DNA of 64,000 nucleotides, taken from NCBI RefSeq assembly GCF_001429285.1, contig NZ_LMJJ01000040.1, forward strand, positions 62,035 to 126,034, read 5' to 3'. The notes under the pieces are model-generated. The model worked only from the letters and a program-made list of their open reading frames with translations. It was not told the origin of the DNA and did not search any database. Positions 52,034 to 61,490 of the stretch are shown here, one piece after another. The DNA comes from Ensifer sp. Root278. Lineage in GTDB: Bacteria > Pseudomonadota > Alphaproteobacteria > Rhizobiales > Rhizobiaceae. Both the position numbers and the translations under genes were made by a program. Position 1 is the first letter of the stretch, and each line of letters starts with the position of its first letter.

Positions 52034-52753
52034 CTAGTCGCCCTTCGAACCGAACATCTTCTTCAGCATGTCGGCCATCGGGCCGGTTGCCGGCAGCTTC
52101 TTTGGCTGGGCGGAATTGCGCGCCTGGTGGATGTGCGATTGCGCGCCCTGCTTCTTCGGGGTTTCGGGCTTGTCCGCTTCCGGCTTGCCGCCGGTCGCGA
52201 GCGCGATCTTGTTCAGAAGCTGGGAATCCTCGCCGCGCACCAGCATGTCGGCATTGTCGGCGATGGCGTCGAGCAGCGGTATCAGCCAGGCTTGGTCGGC
52301 CTTGGCGAAATCGCCGAGAACGTGGGCGTGAACGAGGTCCTTGACGCCGGGATGGCCGATGCCCAGGCGCAGGCGGCGATACTCCTTGCCGCAATGGGCA
52401 TCGATCGACTTGATGCCGTTGTGGCCGCCATGGCCGCCGCCGACCTTGAGCCGCGCCTTGGCGGCCGGCAGGTCGAGTTCGTCATAGATGACGGTGATGT
52501 CCTTTGGCTGCAGCTTGTAGAAGCGCATGGCCTCACCGACCGCTTCGCCGGAGAGGTTCATGAAGGTCTGCGGCTTCATCAGGAGCACGCGTTCGCCGCC
52601 GATCTCGCCTTCGGCGATCTCGGCCTTGAATTTCTTCGACCAGGAAGAAAAGCCGTGCCGGCGGTGAATGACGTCGACCGCCATGAAGCCGATATTGTGC
52701 CGGTTGGTGGCGTATTTCGAACCTGGATTGCCAAGCCCTACGATGATCAGCAT
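52034..52753 (-). CDS. pth: Peptidyl-tRNA hydrolase
   Basis: A 239-residue Pth that recycles stalled peptidyl-tRNAs. The [19 protein letters not shown]-terminus carries the catalytic His, and the [11 protein letters not shown] and [14 protein letters not shown] blocks are conserved. A ~45-residue Pro/Lys/Gln-rich tail beyond the catalytic core is typical of rhizobial Pth. ATG 52753 is the family start. rplY is 3.5 kb upstream, separated by two signal-related genes. Confidence 0.95.
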   Translation of the reverse strand: MLIIVGLGNPGSKYATNRHNIGFMAVDVIHRRHGFSSWSKKFKAEIAEGEIGGERVLLMKPQTFMNLSGEAVGEAMRFYKLQPKDITVIYDELDLPAAKARLKVGGGHGGHNGIKSIDAHCGKEYRRLRLGIGHPGVKDLVHAHVLGDFAKADQAWLIPLLDAIADNADMLVRGEDSQLLNKIALATGGKPEADKPETPKKQGAQSHIHQARNSAQPKKLPATGPMADMLKKMFGSKGD

Positions 52754-52820
52754 GTCGTCACGCGTCGATGATTTCGGGGTGGGGCCATCCAAAATCATCG
52801 TGCCCGGGGGAAGTCAACGC

Positions 52821-53555
52821 TTATTTCTCGGCGCGCAGGCTGGCATTTGGCGTGAGGCCGTAGTGCTTGAAGATTTCGTCCTGGGTGCCGTTGCCGACCA
52901 ACCGGTCCAGTTCGCGCTGCATCGCGGCGACGGTTGCCCGCGATACATCGCGGTGGCAGGCGATGCCGTAGAGCTTGCCTTCAAGCACCAGCGCCGCCTC
53001 GACCGGTTTGCCCTCGGCCCGCATGCTCTGGAAGGTTTTCTCTGACGTCATCAGCAGATCGACGCGTCCGGCGATCAGCTTCTTCACGCTCGAATCGAGG
53101 TTTGCGGCATAGTCGATCTTCGGAAAGTCGTGGTCCCTGAGATAGGTTGCGGAAAAATCCTCGCGCTGGGTGCCTACGGTGTACTGACGTGCTGCTTCCA
53201 GCGAAGCCGGTGCTATGTTTGAGCCGGCGTGGCGAACCATAACCATATGATCGACCAGCAGAGGTTCGACCCATAGAAACTTCTTGTCGCGTTCGGCGTC
53301 GTGGCCGGTGGTGAAAACGCAATAGGCAGGATCGGTTTCGGCCAGCATGAAGGCCCGCGCCCAGGGCAGAACCTCGATCGTGTAAGGCTGTTTCAGCCGC
53401 TCCATGATCCGCTTGACCTGGTCTACCGCAGCACCGCTCGGACCGTTCTCGGTCGAAAAATTGTAAGGGGGGTACTCCTCGGTGACGAACTTGATCGTCT
53501 GTGCCTCAGCGGTCGTGAAGAGACCGAGGAAAAATATTGGGACCAGCGCCTTCAC
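52821..53555 (-). CDS. Periplasmic solute-binding protein (family 3)
   Basis: A 244-residue exported protein. GTG 53555, behind GGAGG, starts a signal peptide (VKALVPIFFLGLFTTAEAQ). The mature part is a type-2 periplasmic binding fold with FVTEEYPPYNF, typical of family-3 amino-acid-binding proteins. No permease or ATPase is near. It sits 95 nt downstream of the GGDEF-EAL gene on the same strand, which suggests a sensing role. Ligand unknown. Confidence 0.85.
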   Translation of the reverse strand: MKALVPIFFLGLFTTAEAQTIKFVTEEYPPYNFSTENGPSGAAVDQVKRIMERLKQPYTIEVLPWARAFMLAETDPAYCVFTTGHDAERDKKFLWVEPLLVDHMVMVRHAGSNIAPASLEAARQYTVGTQREDFSATYLRDHDFPKIDYAANLDSSVKKLIAGRVDLLMTSEKTFQSMRAEGKPVEAALVLEGKLYGIACHRDVSRATVAAMQRELDRLVGNGTQDEIFKHYGLTPNASLRAEK

Positions 53556-53650
53556 GTGCTTTCCTCCTTTTGCTGCATGCCTTGCGGTATCCGTGCGGTG
53601 CTGCCGCGTCCCGAACCTCCATGGGAGAGCGCGACCGCTGGCAGCGAACA

Positions 53651-56068
53651 TCATGCCCGCCTGTCTGCCACCGCCGCCGTCTTTGCCTCCGAGTCGCTTT
53701 CCAGCATCTTCAGCATGCTGTCGATCTGCATCGGCCGGCTGAAGAGATAGCCCTGGCCGCAATCGACACCCAGCTTGCGCAGCAGCTGCCACTGCTCCTT
53801 CGTCTCGATGCCTTCGGCAACGACGGTGCAGCCCATCTGGTGCGAGATCGTGCGGATGCCCTTGATCAGCATGCGGCTCTTGCGGCGGATGTCGGCGGTG
53901 CCGGAACTCAGCGAACGGGTGAAGGACTGGTCGACCTTGACGATATCGACCGGGAAACGGTTGAGGTAGCTCAGCGATGAATAGCCGGTGCCGAAATCGT
54001 CGAGCGCGATCCGGCAGCCGAATTCGTTCAGTTGCTTCAGCACCGCGTGCACTTCCGGATTGTCGAGCATGAGGACGGCTTCGGTGATCTCGACGACGAT
54101 CCGGCTTGGCGAAATATGGTGCTTCAGGAGCAGTGCGGCGAGCTTGTGCGGCAGCGTCAGCTCGAATTGCAGCGGCGAGAAATTGACGGCTAGGTAGGTG
54201 TTCTGCGTGCCGTCCAGCTCGGAGATCGCAGCCAGATGGCGGATCGCCTTTTCGAGGATGTGGTCGCCTATGCGGGCGATCGTGCCGGTTTCCTCGGCAA
54301 TGCCGATGATCTTGCCGGGCGGCATCAGGCCCTTTTCCGGGTGGTTGAGGCGCATCAGCGCCTCGAAGCCGGCGATCTGTCCGTCGGCAAGGCTGACGAT
54401 CGGCTGCAGCCAGGCCTCGAAGTGGTCGTCCTTCAGCCCAGCCTCGATGCACTGTTCGATCTCATGGCGCTCGCGGGAAGCGTCGAGCATGCTGGCGTCA
54501 AACAGCTGCAGGCCGTTCTTGCCATCGTGCTTGCGCGCATACATGGCCATATCCGCCTTGAGCAGGAGGTCGGAGGCGTTTTCCGCATGGGCCGGGTAGA
54601 CCGAGATGCCGACGCTGGCGCTGACGAGCAGTTCGTTGCCGGCAATCGGCATCGGCTCGCGCAGTGCCGAAACGATGCGTTCGCCGATCTCGCTTGCGAG
54701 CGCAGCCGCGTCCCGGTCGGAAATCAGGATGGCGAATTCGTCTCCGCCGAGGCGGGCCATGATGTCGCCGGGGCTCAGCGCGTCACGGATGAGCTCGACC
54801 GTGTGGCGCAACACTTCGTCGCCGGCCGCATGGCCGAAATTGTCGTTGATCCATTTGAAGCGGTCGAGATCGATGAACAGGCAGCCAAGCTGCATGCCGC
54901 ATTCGTCGGCCTGCTGGATCGCGTCGTCGAGTGCCGCTTCGAACCCCTGGCGGTTGAGCAGGCCGGTGAGGTGGTCGGTGATCGCCTGGGTGTGGTTGCG
55001 GCTTTCCGCCTGCTTCAGCGCCGTGACATCGGTCATGACGGAGAGCGACAGGCTGCCTTCACCGGTCGCCTTCGTCTCCTGGATCAGCACCGTCATCAGC
55101 TGGCTATCCGTCTTGCGGAAAGGAACGGTGACCTCCCGGATCTCATGGTCGCCGACCGCGATCGTTTTGGCATGGCTGCGATAGGTTTCGTGCCAGTGCT
55201 GATCGATGAAATCGACGAAGTCGCGGCCGATGACGTCGTCCCGATCGTAACCGGTCGCCAGCAGCCAGTAGTCGCTGACGGCGAGCAGGCGTCCGTCGAC
55301 GTCGAGCGAGAACAGCATCGCGGGCGTCAGGTTGTAGATATCGGTGACGCGTTCGTGCGCATTCTTCAGTTCGGTCTCTTCGCGCTCGAGCCGGTCCTGC
55401 ATCTCGTTGAAATTGGCGGCAAGCGCGCCCATTTCGTCGTCGGAGGTCCAGTCGACCCGGTGGCGTGAGCCGAGCCGGCGCGTCGCCTCGATCGCCGCTG
55501 TCAGGCGCATCAGCGGGCGCATCACCGTGAAGCGATTGCCGACGAGGGCTGCGGCGAAGACGATTGCGACGGCGAAGAGCAGGATGGCGAGGATCGCCAG
55601 CTCGTCCTTGCTGAATTGCGACAGAAGGCCGGGCGTCGGCACTCTCACCTCGATGCGACCGATCTCCTTCATCCCATCCATGGACTGATAGGAAATGGGC
55701 AGGCTGAGGATCCGGTCCTTGGTGCCGGGCACAGCGCCGCCGAGCGGCATCTGGGCGAGGATCGAGCCGGTCTGGTCGCGGACGGTGACAGAGAGGATAT
55801 CGGTGCCGTTTATCAGCGATCGGGCGATGTGCTTTATGCCGTCGCTGTCGAAGTCCCAGATGGGTTTGCCCAGCGCCTCGGCGCTTGCGGCCATCAGCAG
55901 TTCGATGTTGTGAATCCGCTCGCGTGCGATGCGGTCGCTGGATATACTCAGGAAGAGAACGAGCAGAGGGGCAATGAAAACGAGCATTGCGCCACAGACA
56001 ATCGCAATAAATCGGTTCTCCACGGAATGCATCATCGGATGCACGCCTTGGAAGGTGCTGCCACGCAT
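53651..56068 (-). CDS. Membrane GGDEF-EAL dual-domain c-di-GMP enzyme with PAS
   Basis: An 805-residue inner-membrane protein. Two TM helices (~20-43 and 160-187) flank a periplasmic sensor, then HAMP, PAS (~250-365), GGDEF (residues 441-445, GGDEF intact) and EAL (residues 569-571, EALMRL). No RxxD inhibitory site precedes GGDEF (SPGD instead). The EAL domain keeps the NFSP, DDFGTGYSSL, KVDQSF and EGIET ligands, so both activities may exist. Start is ATG 56068 or ATG 56035. The binding-protein gene follows. Confidence 0.93.
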   Translation of the reverse strand: MRGSTFQGVHPMMHSVENRFIAIVCGAMLVFIAPLLVLFLSISSDRIARERIHNIELLMAASAEALGKPIWDFDSDGIKHIARSLINGTDILSVTVRDQTGSILAQMPLGGAVPGTKDRILSLPISYQSMDGMKEIGRIEVRVPTPGLLSQFSKDELAILAILLFAVAIVFAAALVGNRFTVMRPLMRLTAAIEATRRLGSRHRVDWTSDDEMGALAANFNEMQDRLEREETELKNAHERVTDIYNLTPAMLFSLDVDGRLLAVSDYWLLATGYDRDDVIGRDFVDFIDQHWHETYRSHAKTIAVGDHEIREVTVPFRKTDSQLMTVLIQETKATGEGSLSLSVMTDVTALKQAESRNHTQAITDHLTGLLNRQGFEAALDDAIQQADECGMQLGCLFIDLDRFKWINDNFGHAAGDEVLRHTVELIRDALSPGDIMARLGGDEFAILISDRDAAALASEIGERIVSALREPMPIAGNELLVSASVGISVYPAHAENASDLLLKADMAMYARKHDGKNGLQLFDASMLDASRERHEIEQCIEAGLKDDHFEAWLQPIVSLADGQIAGFEALMRLNHPEKGLMPPGKIIGIAEETGTIARIGDHILEKAIRHLAAISELDGTQNTYLAVNFSPLQFELTLPHKLAALLLKHHISPSRIVVEITEAVLMLDNPEVHAVLKQLNEFGCRIALDDFGTGYSSLSYLNRFPVDIVKVDQSFTRSLSSGTADIRRKSRMLIKGIRTISHQMGCTVVAEGIETKEQWQLLRKLGVDCGQGYLFSRPMQIDSMLKMLESDSEAKTAAVADRRA

Positions 56069-56212
56069 TTCATTTCGGATTCTCTTCAGTCTGAGCCCCA
56101 GTTTCCCCGACAGAAGAACATCATCAAAACCTTAAATGTTGCTGAAATCGCTTCGTGATAAATGATGAGACGCGATGCCGGCGCTGTGTGGCGAGAGGCC
56201 TGTGGACCAATG

Positions 56213-56245
56213 CAAAAAGCCCGCCCCAAACGAATGGGACGGGCT
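56213..56245 (-). terminator. Rho-independent terminator of rplY
   Basis: On the minus strand AGCCCGTCCCA pairs with TGGGGCGGGCT (56245 down to 56218, with one G-U), followed by TTTTT. It lies 51 nt beyond the rplY stop. Confidence 0.88.
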
Positions 56246-56295
56246 CTCGATGAAGTGCAGCGGGACTGGCTTTTCGCCAGTCACCCAAAAGCCAA

Positions 56296-56904
56296 TCAGG
56301 CTTCTGCTTCGCCTTCGGCTTCTTCCTTCACGCCACCGGCCGGAGCAACGATCGTTGCAATGGTGAAGTCGCGGTCGGTGATAACCGGGGTCGCGCCCTT
56401 CGGCAGCTTGATGTTGGAAATGTGAACGGCATCGCCGACCTTGAGGCCGGAGAGATCGACGCTGAGGAATTCCGGAATGTCGTTGGCCGAAACGTTGAGT
56501 TCGACTTCGTGGCGAACGATGTTCAGAACGCCGCCAGCCTTCAGGCCCGGGGACTTCTCTTCGTTTTCGAAGTGAACCGGAACTTCAACGGTAACCTGGC
56601 TGTCCTTGGAGACGCGCAGGAAGTCGACATGCATGGTGAAGTCACGGACCGGATCCAGCTGGTAGTCCTTCGGCAGGACGCGGATCTTTTCGCCGTTGAC
56701 GTCGATGACCGCGACGGTGGTCATGAAACCGCCGGCGTGGATCTTCATCGTCACTTCCTTGGTGGAGAGTGCGATGGAAAGGGGGGCCTGCTTGTCACCG
56801 TAGATGACAGCCGGGATAAGACCGTTGCGACGAAGTTCACGGGAGGACCCCTTACCAACCCGTTCGCGCGTCTCGGCCTTGAGCTCGTAAGTTGCGTGGC
56901 TCAT
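56296..56904 (-). CDS. rplY: 50S ribosomal protein L25 (CTC type)
   Basis: A 202-residue L25/CTC protein. The N-terminal ~95 residues form the 5S rRNA-binding L25 domain ([28 protein letters not shown]), and a C-terminal TL5-like domain follows, ending with a GEAEA acidic tail. ATG 56904 is the only plausible start. A strong terminator follows, so the downstream GGDEF-EAL gene must have its own promoter. Confidence 0.96.
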   Translation of the reverse strand: MSHATYELKAETRERVGKGSSRELRRNGLIPAVIYGDKQAPLSIALSTKEVTMKIHAGGFMTTVAVIDVNGEKIRVLPKDYQLDPVRDFTMHVDFLRVSKDSQVTVEVPVHFENEEKSPGLKAGGVLNIVRHEVELNVSANDIPEFLSVDLSGLKVGDAVHISNIKLPKGATPVITDRDFTIATIVAPAGGVKEEAEGEAEA

Positions 56905-57060
56905 GGGTAGACCTTTCTATGTCTAAATCTGGAGAGCTCATCCGACATGGCGGATGAACCGAAGCCACATGGGCTTCATCCGCGTTGCCTCCAAGGGTGT
57001 CTACGCGGACGGGGCGGTGCATAGACGAGATCGGCTTGAAATGCAAGCTTTGCCGCGGGT

Positions 57061-58242
57061 TCAGGCCTTTTTCTGGGTAAGACGCGCAAGCGCCAGCATC
57101 AGCCCACCGGCAATCAGACCCCAGAAGGCCCCGGAAACACCGGCGAAACTGACGCCCGATGCCGTCACCAGAAAGGTGATGGCGGCCGCCTCGCGTGTCT
57201 TTGCCTCGGTGAAGGCGGCCATGGCGGAACTGGCGAAGGCGCCGACGAGCGCGAGGCCGGCCACCGCCTCGATCAGGATGGAAGGCGCAAGGCTGACGAA
57301 GGTGGTGACGGCGCCGGCAAGCAGCCCGAAGAGAATGTAGAAGGCGCCGGCATTGATCGCCGACCAGTAGCGTCGGTTGCGATCGGGATGGGAATCGCTT
57401 CCGGCGCACATGGCGGCGGTGATCGCCGCCAGATTGACCGCGTGGCCGCCGAACGGCGCGCTCAGCATGGAAAAGAGGCCGGTGGTCGCAAACAGCGGCC
57501 CGGGGGCGGGGTGATAGTCGTTGACCTTCAACACCGCGATGCCGGGGATGTTCTGCGAGGCCATGGTGACGATGAAGAGCGGCAGCGCAATGCTGACCAT
57601 GGCTGCGACATTGAACTGTGGGGTCACGAACTCGACGGTCGGCACCAGCGCCGAGGACAGGGTAGAGAAGGCGCCCGCCGGGACTTCGACGCCGAAGGCG
57701 ATGACGAGTACGAAAGCGACGAGCGCGGCCGGCACCGCATAGAGCTTGTTGACGCTGCCGACGACCGCCCAGGCGATGAGGATCGGCAAGCCGAGAAGCG
57801 GATTGAAGGCGATCGCCTTGACCGGCGCGAAGCAGAGGCTGAGCAACACCCCCGCGAGCATGGCATTGGCGAGCGGGGCAGGAATGCCCGAAACCAGGCG
57901 GCCGAGCGGTTTCCAGAGGCCGGCGACGACGACGAGCAGCCCACAGACGAGGAAGGCGCCGACGGCAGCGTTGAAGCCGCCTTCGACGACGCCCGCGCTC
58001 GCGAGCAGTGCGGCACCCGGCGTCGACCAGGCGATGCTGACCGGCAGCCGCGTGATGGCGCTGATGACAATCGCGCAGACGCCCATGGAGATCGACAACG
58101 CCATCAGCCCGGAGGCAGCCTGTGCTTCGCTGGCGCCGACTCCGGTCAGGCCGTGCAACACGACGGCGAAGGAACTGGCGAAGCCGACGAAGGCGATCAG
58201 CAGGCCCATGAAGAGGCTCTGGGGCGAGAAGTCACGAAACAT
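57061..58242 (-). CDS. benE: BenE-family benzoate/H+ symporter
   Basis: A 393-residue membrane protein with about 12 hydrophobic helices and the BenE features SIAWSTPGAALLASAG and PGPLFATTGLFSMLSAPFGGHAVNLAAITAA. Family members import benzoate with protons. No benzoate-degradation genes are near, so the substrate is only predicted. It is divergent from the GAF-Fis regulator with 249 bp between. Confidence 0.92.
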   Translation of the reverse strand: MFRDFSPQSLFMGLLIAFVGFASSFAVVLHGLTGVGASEAQAASGLMALSISMGVCAIVISAITRLPVSIAWSTPGAALLASAGVVEGGFNAAVGAFLVCGLLVVVAGLWKPLGRLVSGIPAPLANAMLAGVLLSLCFAPVKAIAFNPLLGLPILIAWAVVGSVNKLYAVPAALVAFVLVIAFGVEVPAGAFSTLSSALVPTVEFVTPQFNVAAMVSIALPLFIVTMASQNIPGIAVLKVNDYHPAPGPLFATTGLFSMLSAPFGGHAVNLAAITAAMCAGSDSHPDRNRRYWSAINAGAFYILFGLLAGAVTTFVSLAPSILIEAVAGLALVGAFASSAMAAFTEAKTREAAAITFLVTASGVSFAGVSGAFWGLIAGGLMLALARLTQKKA

Positions 58243-58491
58243 GGCGGCAACCGGCTGTTGTGGGGGTGAGTCGCGGCGATCTGATCCTTTCGCGTATCAC
58301 ATTCGGGCGCGCTGTCGATATCGGCCGCGTGATGCACCGATCAAACTCGCTGAGGGGGGCTGACCCTCGAACCTTCGTCTGGCTGGACCTTTGCGGAGAT
58401 CGTTGGCTATAGTGCCGCCCAAGCAGGTGCGCCGTTTGGGAGATCGGTCGCATCCGCCTTCCGCCGGTCGACGCTTTCAGGGAGGAAGCCG

Positions 58492-59448
58492 ATGCCTGCC
58501 GTCAGGGATCATTCGGAACTTGTCTATCGGGTCGCGCACCAGTCTTCGGCGGCGGCGAGCTCATCGGTGGCCGCGTCGTGGCGGCGCTGCATGACCCTGC
58601 ATAAGCTTGCTCCGGAGGAAGCCCGTACGCCGCTTCGGCTGTCGGACAGCGAGTTTCGCTCCGTCCGCGAGCGCTCCGGTGAGCTGCTGGCGGAGGCCGG
58701 CATCGAACTCGACCGGTTGTTTGCGACCGTCGGCAGGGCTGGCTGCTGCCTGCTCCTCACCGACAATGACGGCGTGGCGCTCGAGCGGCGCGGAGCGGTC
58801 GGCGACGACGCTGAATTTCGCGGCGTCGGGCTCTGGTCGGGAACGGTCTGGAGCGAGGCGAATGTGGGCACCAACGGCATCGGCACGGCGATCGCCGATG
58901 AGCGCGCCGTCGTCATCCAGCGCGATCAGCATTTCCTGAGCAGCAATATCGGCTTGAGCTGCGCGACCGCGCCGATCCGCGATCATCGCGGGCGATTGGC
59001 GGCGGCCATCGACATTTCAACCTGCCGTGACGATGCCTCCGAGATCACCATGTCGATCCTGTCGCAGGCGGTTCGTGACGCGGCCGCGCGCATCGAGGCC
59101 GGCCTCTTCCGTCGTGCCTTCGCCGGTGCGCGCATCGTGCTGGTGCCAGTGGATCGAGCCGGGCCGGCGCTCCTTGCCGTCGACCGCGACGACCTCGTGC
59201 TCGGTGCAACGCGTGCCGCACGGCAATGGCTCGACCTCGACGACCGGCGCATCGCCGCCGGGGTTCCGGCCTCCGACCTTCTTCGAGAGGACACGTCAGG
59301 CGATGCCGCCGAGCTTCCCGATGCGGAGCGCGCGGCGCTCCGGCGTGTTCTTTCCCGTGCCAGCGGCAACGTCTCCATGGCGGCCGAGCTGCTCGGCATC
59401 AGCCGCGCCACCCTTTACCGCAAGATGAAGCGGCTCCAGGTCAACTGA
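58492..59448 (+). CDS. GAF-Fis regulator, AcoR-like without AAA+ domain
   Basis: A 318-residue protein. The N-terminal GAF-type sensor domain (~60-210, GTVWSEANVGTNGIGTAIADERAVVIQRDQHFL) is typical of AcoR-like activators, and the C-terminal Fis-type HTH (AAELLGISRATLYRKMKRL) binds DNA. The central sigma54-activation AAA+ domain is missing; the join has no GAFTGA. It is followed by exaC on the same strand with a 373-nt gap. It probably controls exaC in response to an aldehyde or alcohol. Confidence 0.88.
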   Translation: MPAVRDHSELVYRVAHQSSAAASSSVAASWRRCMTLHKLAPEEARTPLRLSDSEFRSVRERSGELLAEAGIELDRLFATVGRAGCCLLLTDNDGVALERRGAVGDDAEFRGVGLWSGTVWSEANVGTNGIGTAIADERAVVIQRDQHFLSSNIGLSCATAPIRDHRGRLAAAIDISTCRDDASEITMSILSQAVRDAAARIEAGLFRRAFAGARIVLVPVDRAGPALLAVDRDDLVLGATRAARQWLDLDDRRIAAGVPASDLLREDTSGDAAELPDAERAALRRVLSRASGNVSMAAELLGISRATLYRKMKRLQVN

Positions 59449-59470
59449 TCTTCCTACCCATCTGAAGGCT

Positions 59471-59634
59471 GCCCCTCACCCTAACCCTCTCCCCGCAGAC
59501 GGGGAGAGGGGGCGTGGCCCCGAGCGGTCTTTGCGATTGTGGTGGCCCTGATCCTTGGGGGAATGGGGAGCATGCCGCTTGCCCCTTCTCCCCGTGACGA
59601 CGGGGAGAAGGTCCCGGCAGGGGGATGAGGGGCA
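59471..59634. repeat. Inverted pair of intergenic palindromic repeats
   Basis: GCCCCTCACCCTAACCCTCT begins unit 1 (59471-59513), with CTCTCCCC/GGGGAGAG arms. Unit 2 (59581-59634) is its near inverse, with CCTTCTCCCCGT/ACGGGGAGAAGG arms and a terminal GATGAGGGGC. Such elements are widespread between rhizobial genes. The rest of the 59449-59821 gap holds the palindrome at 59673 and presumably the exaC promoter. Confidence 0.75.
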
Positions 59635-59672
59635 AACGTTGACTGAAGCAACCGCAGACTTGCCGCCCAGTT

Positions 59673-59687
59673 TGCTGCACTGCAGCA
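59673..59687. promoter_or_regulatory. Perfect 15-bp palindrome upstream of exaC
   Basis: TGCTGCA-C-TGCAGCA, 134 nt before the exaC start. Distance and symmetry fit an upstream activator site for the GAF-Fis regulator. No -24/-12 element was seen. Assignment is an inference. Confidence 0.45.
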
Positions 59688-59821
59688 CGGTATCCAAGCC
59701 CGCCTGTCTCAATTCTGAAACACATCGCGTCGCTGGTGCTTGCGCCTCACTATCGAAGACGCACGTTCAGTCGCACCTTCCTTCTCACAGCCCCGTTGCT
59801 GGTTCTCAGGGAGGAAAGACC

Positions 59822-61330
59822 ATGTTGCATCAGAAGATCGTCGAAAGCCCATTCAGGCAGAAATACGGCAACTTCATCGGCGGCGAATGGCGCGAGCCGG
59901 TGGCCGGACGCTATTTCGACAACACGACGCCGGTGACCGGCGGCGTGCTTTGCCAGGTGGCGCGCTCGGACGTCGCCGATATCGAGCTGGCGCTCGACGC
60001 CGCCCACGCCGTCCGAGAGAAATGGGGCCGGACGTCTGCCGCCGAGCGCTCCAACATCCTGATGAAGATCGCGGGCCGCATGGAGGACAATCTCGAACTG
60101 CTGGCGCGGGCCGAAACCTTCGACAACGGCAAGCCGATCCGCGAGACCATGGCGGCCGACATTCCGCTTGCCATCGACCATTTCCGCTACTTCGCCGCCT
60201 GCATTCGTGCCCAGGAAGGCACGATCGGCGAGATCGACCACGACACGGTCGCCTATCACTTCCACGAACCGCTCGGCGTCGTCGGCCAGATCATCCCCTG
60301 GAATTTCCCGATCCTGATGGCCGCCTGGAAACTGGCTCCGGCGCTGGCCGCCGGCAATTGCGTCGTCCTGAAGCCGGCCGAACAGACGCCGGCCTCGATC
60401 CTCGTCTGGGCCGATCTCGTCGGTGATCTCTTGCCGGCGGGCGTGCTCAACATCGTCAACGGCTTCGGTCTTGAAGCCGGCAAGCCGCTCGCTACCAGCC
60501 CGCGCATCGCCAAGATCGCCTTTACCGGCGAAACGACCACCGGCCGGCTGATCATGCAATATGCCAGCCAGAACCTTATTCCGGTGACGCTGGAGCTCGG
60601 CGGCAAGTCGCCGAACATCTTCTTTGCCGACGTGCTCGCGGAGGATGACGATTACTTCGACAAGGCGCTCGAAGGCTTTGCCATGTTCGCGCTGAACCAG
60701 GGCGAGGTCTGCACCTGCCCGAGCCGCGCGCTGGTGCAGGAGAGCATCTATGACCGCTTCATGGAGCGGGCGGTGAAACGCGTCGAGGCGATCCGCCAGG
60801 GCAATCCGCTCGACAGCGCCACGATGATCGGCGCGCAGGCATCGAGCGAACAGCTCGAAAAGATCCTCTCCTACATCGACATCGGCCGCCAAGAAGGCGC
60901 CGAAGTGCTCACCGGCGGTGGCCGCAACGTGCTCGAAGGCGAACTGTCGGAAGGCTTCTACGTCAAGCCGACGGTTTTCCGCGGGCACAACAAAATGCGG
61001 GTCTTCCAGGAGGAGATCTTCGGGCCCGTGGTTTCGGTCACCACCTTCAAGACCGAGGCAGAAGCGCTGGAGATCGCCAACGACACGCTCTATGGCCTCG
61101 GTGCCGGTGTCTGGAGCCGTGATGCCAACCGTTGCTACCGCTTCGGCCGCGAAATCCAGGCCGGCCGCGTCTGGACCAATTGCTACCACGCCTATCCGGC
61201 GCATGCGGCCTTCGGCGGTTACAAGCAGTCCGGCATCGGCCGCGAGACCCATAAGATGATGCTCGATCACTACCAGCAGACGAAGAACATGCTGGTGAGC
61301 TACAGCCCGAAGGCGCTCGGCTTCTTCTGA
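59822..61330 (+). CDS. exaC: NAD-dependent aldehyde dehydrogenase (ExaC-like)
   Basis: A 502-residue class-3 ALDH that oxidises acetaldehyde and other aldehydes. The catalytic Cys297 is in [13 protein letters not shown]; the glutamate lies in [11 protein letters not shown] and the NAD-binding [11 protein letters not shown] motif is intact. ATG 59822 follows GGAGG; a longer frame from 59555 crosses repeats and is rejected. A GAF-Fis activator gene precedes it and a DUF779 gene follows, a common alphaproteobacterial arrangement. Confidence 0.94.
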   Translation: MLHQKIVESPFRQKYGNFIGGEWREPVAGRYFDNTTPVTGGVLCQVARSDVADIELALDAAHAVREKWGRTSAAERSNILMKIAGRMEDNLELLARAETFDNGKPIRETMAADIPLAIDHFRYFAACIRAQEGTIGEIDHDTVAYHFHEPLGVVGQIIPWNFPILMAAWKLAPALAAGNCVVLKPAEQTPASILVWADLVGDLLPAGVLNIVNGFGLEAGKPLATSPRIAKIAFTGETTTGRLIMQYASQNLIPVTLELGGKSPNIFFADVLAEDDDYFDKALEGFAMFALNQGEVCTCPSRALVQESIYDRFMERAVKRVEAIRQGNPLDSATMIGAQASSEQLEKILSYIDIGRQEGAEVLTGGGRNVLEGELSEGFYVKPTVFRGHNKMRVFQEEIFGPVVSVTTFKTEAEALEIANDTLYGLGAGVWSRDANRCYRFGREIQAGRVWTNCYHAYPAHAAFGGYKQSGIGRETHKMMLDHYQQTKNMLVSYSPKALGFF

Positions 61331-61338
61331 TCGGACCC

Positions 61339-61405
61339 TGCCTTCCCCGCCGTCGGGGAGGGCAACAGAAGCCAGAGGGAAGGTAATCTCCACCTTTCCT
61401 CTGGC
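61339..61405 (+). repeat. Two strong hairpins between exaC and the DUF779 gene
   Basis: TGCCTTCCCCG/CGGGGAGGGCA (61339-61364) and GCCAGAGGGAAGGT/ACCTTTCCTCTGGC (61371-61405, one G-U). No T run follows. They may stabilise the upstream mRNA or attenuate read-through into the DUF779 gene. Confidence 0.65.
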
Positions 61406-61490
61406 TCGTGCGGCGGCTGAGGTGTGCTCTCCACCCGCGCCTCAGCCGACCAACATCAAACGATACGCAGTGGGAGCAGGGAGGCTTGCG

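Noticed and set aside
52821-54452. 543-residue frame from the binding-protein gene into the GGDEF-EAL gene
   Set aside because: The first ~300 residues are an out-of-frame reading of the EAL domain. The signal peptide and GTG start at 53555 define the real gene.
59555-59821. N-terminal extension of exaC from 59555
   Set aside because: It runs through dispersed repeats and the upstream palindrome; GGAGG precedes ATG 59822, where homology begins.
59640-59821. Sigma54 promoter for exaC
   Set aside because: No GG-N10-GC with TTGCA spacing was seen, and the adjacent regulator lacks the AAA+ domain.
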